Below, one piece after another: positions 5,415 through 8,747 of a stretch of DNA of 8,747 nucleotides. Each line of letters begins with the position of its first letter. The first letter of the stretch is position 1. The notes beneath the pieces are model-generated. The model was not told the origin of the DNA and searched no databases. It saw only the letters and a list, made by a program, of their open reading frames with translations. The stretch is from Treponema sp. Lineage in GTDB: Bacteria; Spirochaetota; Spirochaetia; Treponematales; Breznakiellaceae. The translations under genes and the position numbers were made by a program. The stretch is from contig JAISTO010000166.1 of assembly GCA_031272575.1 (NCBI GenBank), positions 1 to 8,747 of the forward strand, read 5' to 3'.

Positions 5415-6646
5415 TGGGATTGAACGACACGCCCCGGGCGGAGCGGACTCACATCGCGTTTTTCGGAAAACGGAACGCGGGGAAATCGAGCCTGCTGAAT
5501 GCGGCCGCGGGGCAGGATATAGCGATAGTCTCTGAGCAAAAAGGCACCACAACCGATCCGGTGTACAAGTCGATGGAACTGCTGCCCCTCGGTCCTGTGG
5601 TGCTCATCGACACGCCGGGTATAGATGACGAGGGCGCGCTCGGGGCGCTGCGCATACAAAAAACACGGCAGGTGCTGAACAAGGCTGACGCCGCGGTGCT
5701 CGTCGCGGAAGCGGGCACAGCCCTTGGTCCCGCGGAAACGGCATTGATCACCCTGTTTAAGGAGCGGGGCATTAATTACTGCATCGCTTTCAACAAGAGT
5801 GATTTAATCTCTACCCCCCCCCCTCCTACAAGTATAGATTCGGGCGGTCCGGTTATTTTTGTCAGCGCAAAAAATGGTGACAATATCACCCTGCTGAAAG
5901 AGACAATTGCGCGGCTCGGAAAAAGCGAAGACCCGAAACTGCGCCTCGTGGGGGATCTCGTGCGCCCCGGGGACTTCGTCATACTTGTCACGCCGATTGA
6001 CAAAGCCGCGCCCAAGGGCAGGCTCATTCTGCCGCAGCAGCAGGTCATACGGGACCTGCTCGAAGCGGACGCCGCCGCCATCGTAGTCAAAGAGTACGAA
6101 CTGCGCGAGACCCTTGCGCAATTAGGGAAAAAGCCCGCGCTCGTTGTGACCGACAGTCAGGTGTTTGCGAAGGTGAGCGCCGACGTGCCCCGTGATATCC
6201 CCCTTACCAGTTTCTCGATTTTGTTCGCGCGTTATAAGGGGGTGCTTGAGGCCGCTGTCGCCGGGGCCGCGGCGCTCGACTCCCTCGCGGCGGGAGACCG
6301 CATCCTGATATGCGAGGGCTGTACGCACCACCGGCAGTGCGACGACATCGGCACGGTAAAACTTCCCCGCTGGATAAAAAATTACTGCGGCGCGGCGCCC
6401 CGGTTCGCGTTCTGTTCCGGCGGCGATTTTCCCGAAGAACTCTCCGCTTACCGGCTCATCGTGCACTGCGGCGCCTGTATGCTGAACGAGCGCGAGATGC
6501 GGCGCCGCCTCAGGCAGGCCGCGGCAGAGCATATCCCCATGACGAACTACGGCATCGTGATCGCGCATACCCAGGGCATTCTGAAACGGAGCGTGGCTAT
6601 GTTCCCGCATATCTACGCGCAATTGGAGAATAGTACTCCGCAATAA
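5414..6646 (+). CDS. hydF: [FeFe]-hydrogenase H-cluster maturation GTPase HydF
   Basis: HydF is the cytoplasmic scaffold on which HydE and HydG build the 2Fe subcluster before transfer to HydA. At 410 aa it has normal family length. GTPase motifs are G1 GKRNAGKS (18-25), G2 GTTTDP (44-49), G3 DTPG (66-69), G4 NKSD (127-130) and G5 SAK (151-153). The C-terminal [4Fe-4S] ligand motif is CTH (303-305), then 45 residues, then HCGAC (351-355), i.e. CxHx45HCxxC. All key residues are present. The ATG overlaps the upstream TGA stop by one base and has no separate ribosome-binding site, so translation is coupled to the TPR gene. A C10 run between G4 and G5 encodes four prolines. hydA, hydE and hydG are not in the window and must lie elsewhere. 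It implies H2 metabolism in an anaerobe. Confidence 0.96.
   Translation: MGLNDTPRAERTHIAFFGKRNAGKSSLLNAAAGQDIAIVSEQKGTTTDPVYKSMELLPLGPVVLIDTPGIDDEGALGALRIQKTRQVLNKADAAVLVAEAGTALGPAETALITLFKERGINYCIAFNKSDLISTPPPPTSIDSGGPVIFVSAKNGDNITLLKETIARLGKSEDPKLRLVGDLVRPGDFVILVTPIDKAAPKGRLILPQQQVIRDLLEADAAAIVVKEYELRETLAQLGKKPALVVTDSQVFAKVSADVPRDIPLTSFSILFARYKGVLEAAVAGAAALDSLAAGDRILICEGCTHHRQCDDIGTVKLPRWIKNYCGAAPRFAFCSGGDFPEELSAYRLIVHCGACMLNEREMRRRLRQAAAEHIPMTNYGIVIAHTQGILKRSVAMFPHIYAQLENSTPQ
5814..5823 (+). repeat. C10 homopolymer inside hydF
   Basis: Ten uninterrupted Cs encode PPPP (135-138) in the loop between the G4 and G5 motifs. Such long runs are prone to polymerase slippage. A change of one base would truncate HydF before its dimerisation and Fe-S domains. 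Confidence 0.8.
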
Positions 6647-6695
6647 TTCAAAAAATCTACGGAATCACCCATAAATACGGTTATAAACTGTGTAC
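6647..6695 (+). promoter_or_regulatory. Spacer before the permease genes, no ribosome-binding site
   Basis: This AT-rich 49-bp gap shows no terminator and no Shine-Dalgarno sequence. TATAAA (6682-6687) lies eight bases before the ATG at 6696 but lacks a recognisable -35. An alternative pair is TTCAAA (6647-6652), 17 bp, CATAAA (6670-6675). Either would give a short or absent leader. Read-through from hydF is also possible. Confidence 0.35.
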
Positions 6696-7634
6696 ATGGG
6701 AAAAGCAATAAGCGTACGGCCAGCGGGAAACCGCGGCTTTTGGCGGGAGGTGGTGCGTTACCGTTCAGTATACGCGCTTCTTATCATCCCTTTCGTGTAT
6801 TACATTATTTTTAAATATCTCCCTATATGGAACGGCCAGATCGCGTTCCGCGATTTTATGCCTAACGACGGCGTTACCGGCAGCCGTTGGGTCGGGATCG
6901 AAAACTTCAAGACCTTCATCAAATCTTTTTACTTTTTGGAGTTGCTGCGGAACACGCTCTTTTACAGCATCGGCAAACTGCTCGTCAGCGTGCCTGCCGC
7001 CATCCTGCTTGCGGTGACGCTCTTCGAATGCGTGCGTCCCAAACTCGCCAAGATCGTGCAGACGCTTGCGTACCTCCCGCACTTCCTTTCGTGGGTCATC
7101 ATGTACGGCATACTCCTCGTGCTCCTCGCCCCGGGCGACGGCATAGTCAACGACCTCATCAAGGCCGCCGGGGGTGAACCTATCGCGTTCCTTACCGACA
7201 CCAAAACATTCCCGTGGATCGTTATCCTGTCGGACGCATGGAAGGAGATGGGCTGGAGTGCGATCATCTTTCTGGCCGCGCTCATCGGCATAGACCCGAG
7301 CCTCTTCGAGGCAGCCATGGTCGAAGGGGTCAGTGCGCCCCAGCGGGTGTGGTACATTACGCTGCCCTCCATACGGCCGGTGATCGTCATGGTCGTACTG
7401 CTCAGGCTCGGCACGATTATGGACGCGGGCTTCAACCAGATGTTCATGCTCTATTCGATACCCGTGTACAGCGTGGCGGATATTATCGACACCTGGGTAT
7501 ACCGCCAGGGGCTGCTCGAGTTCCAGTTCGGGCTTGCCACCGCGGTCGGCATCTTCAAAGGGGTCATCGGCATGGCGTTGCTCTTCCTTTCAAACTGGAT
7601 GGTCAAAAGGATCAGCGACTCCGCGCTCTTTTAG
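6696..7634 (+). CDS. ABC transporter permease, LplB-like (carbohydrate uptake family)
   Basis: This 312-residue inner-membrane subunit belongs to the CUT1-type sugar/oligosaccharide importers, COG4209-like. Six membrane segments are predicted at about 25-44, 87-110, 121-145, 174-197, 226-248 and 277-300. The cytoplasmic EAA loop that contacts the ATPase is EAAMVEGVSAPQRVWYITLP (205-224). The N-terminal YIIFKYLPIWNGQIAF stretch is typical of the LplB group. ATG at 6696 is chosen; GTG at 6690 is the only other in-frame option, since TAA at 6684 blocks anything further upstream. Neither has a ribosome-binding site. The next permease starts eight bases after its stop, so the two are co-translated partners forming a heterodimeric channel. 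The substrate cannot be read from sequence; complex polysaccharide or oligosaccharide uptake is the usual role. Confidence 0.9.
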   Translation: MGKAISVRPAGNRGFWREVVRYRSVYALLIIPFVYYIIFKYLPIWNGQIAFRDFMPNDGVTGSRWVGIENFKTFIKSFYFLELLRNTLFYSIGKLLVSVPAAILLAVTLFECVRPKLAKIVQTLAYLPHFLSWVIMYGILLVLLAPGDGIVNDLIKAAGGEPIAFLTDTKTFPWIVILSDAWKEMGWSAIIFLAALIGIDPSLFEAAMVEGVSAPQRVWYITLPSIRPVIVMVVLLRLGTIMDAGFNQMFMLYSIPVYSVADIIDTWVYRQGLLEFQFGLATAVGIFKGVIGMALLFLSNWMVKRISDSALF

Positions 7635-7642
7635 GGGGAACC

Positions 7643-8554
7643 ATGAAACGCTCGAAAATAAAAAAAATCAAAGGCATGGAAGTGCGCCTCACCACGGGCG
7701 ACCGCCTCTTTTATACCCTTGTCGACGTATTCCTTGTGGCAATACTGGTAGTCGTCGCCATCCCCATGTGGAGTACGATCACGCTCTCGTTCAGGCCCAA
7801 CGCATTCATCGGTACCAACCTGGAGGGGATGTTTCTGGCCCCGTGGAAATGGTCCACCGCCGCCTACCGTTCGCTGCTGGGGAACAACGGGTTCCTGAAT
7901 GCGTTCTTCAACAGTTTGAAAATCTTCGTGCTCGGCGTGTCAAGTGCGCTCTTCCTTACGGTGCCTTTCGCGTACGTGCTTTCGGTGAAGGGGCTGCCGG
8001 GCAGAAAGTTTCTGAACATCTTCATTCTGGTGCCCTACCTTTTCAATGTGGGCCTCATTCCCAGTTACCTCGTGGTCACCGGTCTTGGGCTGTCGAACCA
8101 CCTTATGGCGATATTTCTGCCGGCCGCGATAAGCACCTACAATTGCCTGATTATGCGCGGCTTCTTCGAAGGCATCCCGGACGAACTGAAAGAGAGCGCC
8201 CGCATAGACGGCGCGTCAGAGGCGCGGGTGTTGCTCCGCATCATCCTGCCCCTCTCGAAGCCGATCATCATGACCATCGGACTCTACTACGGGGTGCACT
8301 TCTGGAACGACTTCCTCAACGCGATGCTGTACATCAACGATAACCGGCTCCAGCCTCTCCCGATACTGCTGCGCAACATTCTTATCGCAAGCGGGATGAA
8401 CGAGTTCGTCGAGGTGAGCGCGTTCGGCGAGGCCCCCATCGCGGCGATCAAGGCCGCCAGCGTCTTTATGGCCGCTATCCCCATGATCATCGCATATCCC
8501 TTTATACAGAAATACTTCACCAAAGGCACCCTGCTCGGCAGCGTGAAGGGATAA
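7643..8554 (+). CDS. ABC transporter permease, YtcP/MalG-like partner subunit
   Basis: This 303-residue second permease of the pair has six predicted membrane segments, at about 25-48, 92-115, 122-145, 153-172, 205-225 and 270-288. The EAA loop is ESARIDGASEARVLLRIILP (184-203). The C-terminal YFTKGTLLGSVKG matches the usual ending of this family (COG0395-type). The start is ATG 7643, preceded by AGGGGGAA (7633-7640), which overlaps the upstream stop; the reading frame stays open upstream, but that overlaps the first permease. It would form the heterodimeric membrane channel with the product of 6696-7634. No solute-binding lipoprotein follows in the 193 bp left in the window and no ATP-binding subunit is present. 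Many such systems borrow a shared MsmX-type ATPase encoded elsewhere. Confidence 0.92.
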   Translation: MKRSKIKKIKGMEVRLTTGDRLFYTLVDVFLVAILVVVAIPMWSTITLSFRPNAFIGTNLEGMFLAPWKWSTAAYRSLLGNNGFLNAFFNSLKIFVLGVSSALFLTVPFAYVLSVKGLPGRKFLNIFILVPYLFNVGLIPSYLVVTGLGLSNHLMAIFLPAAISTYNCLIMRGFFEGIPDELKESARIDGASEARVLLRIILPLSKPIIMTIGLYYGVHFWNDFLNAMLYINDNRLQPLPILLRNILIASGMNEFVEVSAFGEAPIAAIKAASVFMAAIPMIIAYPFIQKYFTKGTLLGSVKG

Positions 8555-8580
8555 GCCGTCCCCCGCCCCCCCCTGGAGAC

Positions 8581-8608
8581 AGATTCCGCGGTCAAGCCGC
8601 GGAATGAC
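8581..8608. repeat. Dispersed hairpin repeat, second copy
   Basis: A perfect 9-pair hairpin (ATTCCGCGG, 5-base loop, CCGCGGAAT at 8583-8605) is followed by GAC. The outer 9 and 13 bases match the copy at 1263-1291. It lies 26 bp after the permease stop. It may act as a 3' stem that protects or ends the mRNA, but no T-run follows, so a simple intrinsic terminator is not supported. Confidence 0.65.
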
Positions 8609-8679
8609 GGGCGGCGTTGGAGGCAGCACGTCACTCCGCGCTTTAAGCCTAAACTTGTCCCATAACTTAGATTAAGAAT

Positions 8680-8734
8680 TTATCCACAGATTTACACAGA
8701 TAGACACAGATAATCACCGATTTTCACCAAATTA
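8680..8734. repeat. DnaA-box-like 9-mer plus 10-bp-phased repeat array
   Basis: TTATCCACA at 8680-8688 equals the strong E. coli DnaA box. From 8685 five units recur at exact 10-bp steps, starting CACAGAT (8685, 8695, 8705), CACCGAT (8715) and CACCAAA (8725). Similar CACAGAT-rich arrays occur as dispersed intergenic repeats in many bacterial genomes, so an origin is not implied. No gene is seen in 8555-8747. Confidence 0.6.
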
Positions 8735-8747
8735 AAGACACGATTAG

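Noticed and set aside
8680..8688. Replication origin based on the TTATCCACA match
   Set aside because: There is only one perfect box, no dnaA or dnaN nearby, and the word is part of a simple periodic repeat.

Overview
The window is a GC-rich bacterial chromosome segment, well above 50% G+C by eye in the genes, with short AT-richer intergenic spacers. The combination suggests a spirochaete of the Treponema type. It has a paired sugar/oligosaccharide ABC permease set of the LplB/YtcP type, a HydF [FeFe]-hydrogenase maturase, a small SRP RNA without an Alu domain, a signal-peptide TPR protein and small retropepsin-like proteins. This is inference from gene content only. No rRNA, tRNA, CRISPR array, transposase or phage gene was seen.

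Layout. 1-209 is non-coding and packed with short hairpins. 210-623 (-) and 829-1242 (+) are two divergent, equally long (137 aa) paralogous aspartyl-protease-like genes that share a 205-bp spacer. 1239-1291 carries a repeat copy between convergent genes. 1321-2547 (-) is an MscS-family channel and 2567-3943 (-) is threonine synthase (thrC); these two form an apparent thrC-channel operon with a 19-bp gap. 3944-4066 is a compact divergent control region. It has a near-consensus thrC promoter reading left, a 17-bp palindromic tandem repeat in the middle, and a strong promoter reading right into the SRP RNA (ffs, about 4067-4170), which ends in its own T-run. 4221-5414 (+) is an exported TPR-like protein whose stop overlaps the start of hydF (5414-6646, +). 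6696-7634 and 7643-8554 (+) are two ABC permease subunits. 8555-8747 is non-coding, with a dispersed hairpin repeat, a DnaA-box-like 9-mer and a 10-bp-phased array.

How the parts relate. thrC and the channel are probably co-transcribed. The TPR protein and hydF are translationally coupled, so the TPR protein could be needed alongside hydrogenase maturation, but no hydA, hydE or hydG is present. The permeases would need a solute-binding lipoprotein and an ATPase encoded elsewhere. Two starts (thrC and the first permease) lack a Shine-Dalgarno sequence, whereas most other genes have one. For thrC the promoter is so close that a leaderless mRNA is predicted.

Best candidates for novelty are the mirror-image pair of retropepsin-like genes bounded by inverted repeats, the palindromic array between the thrC and ffs promoters, the leaderless thrC transcript, and homopolymer tracts (C10 in hydF, G9 in the TPR gene) that could switch expression.
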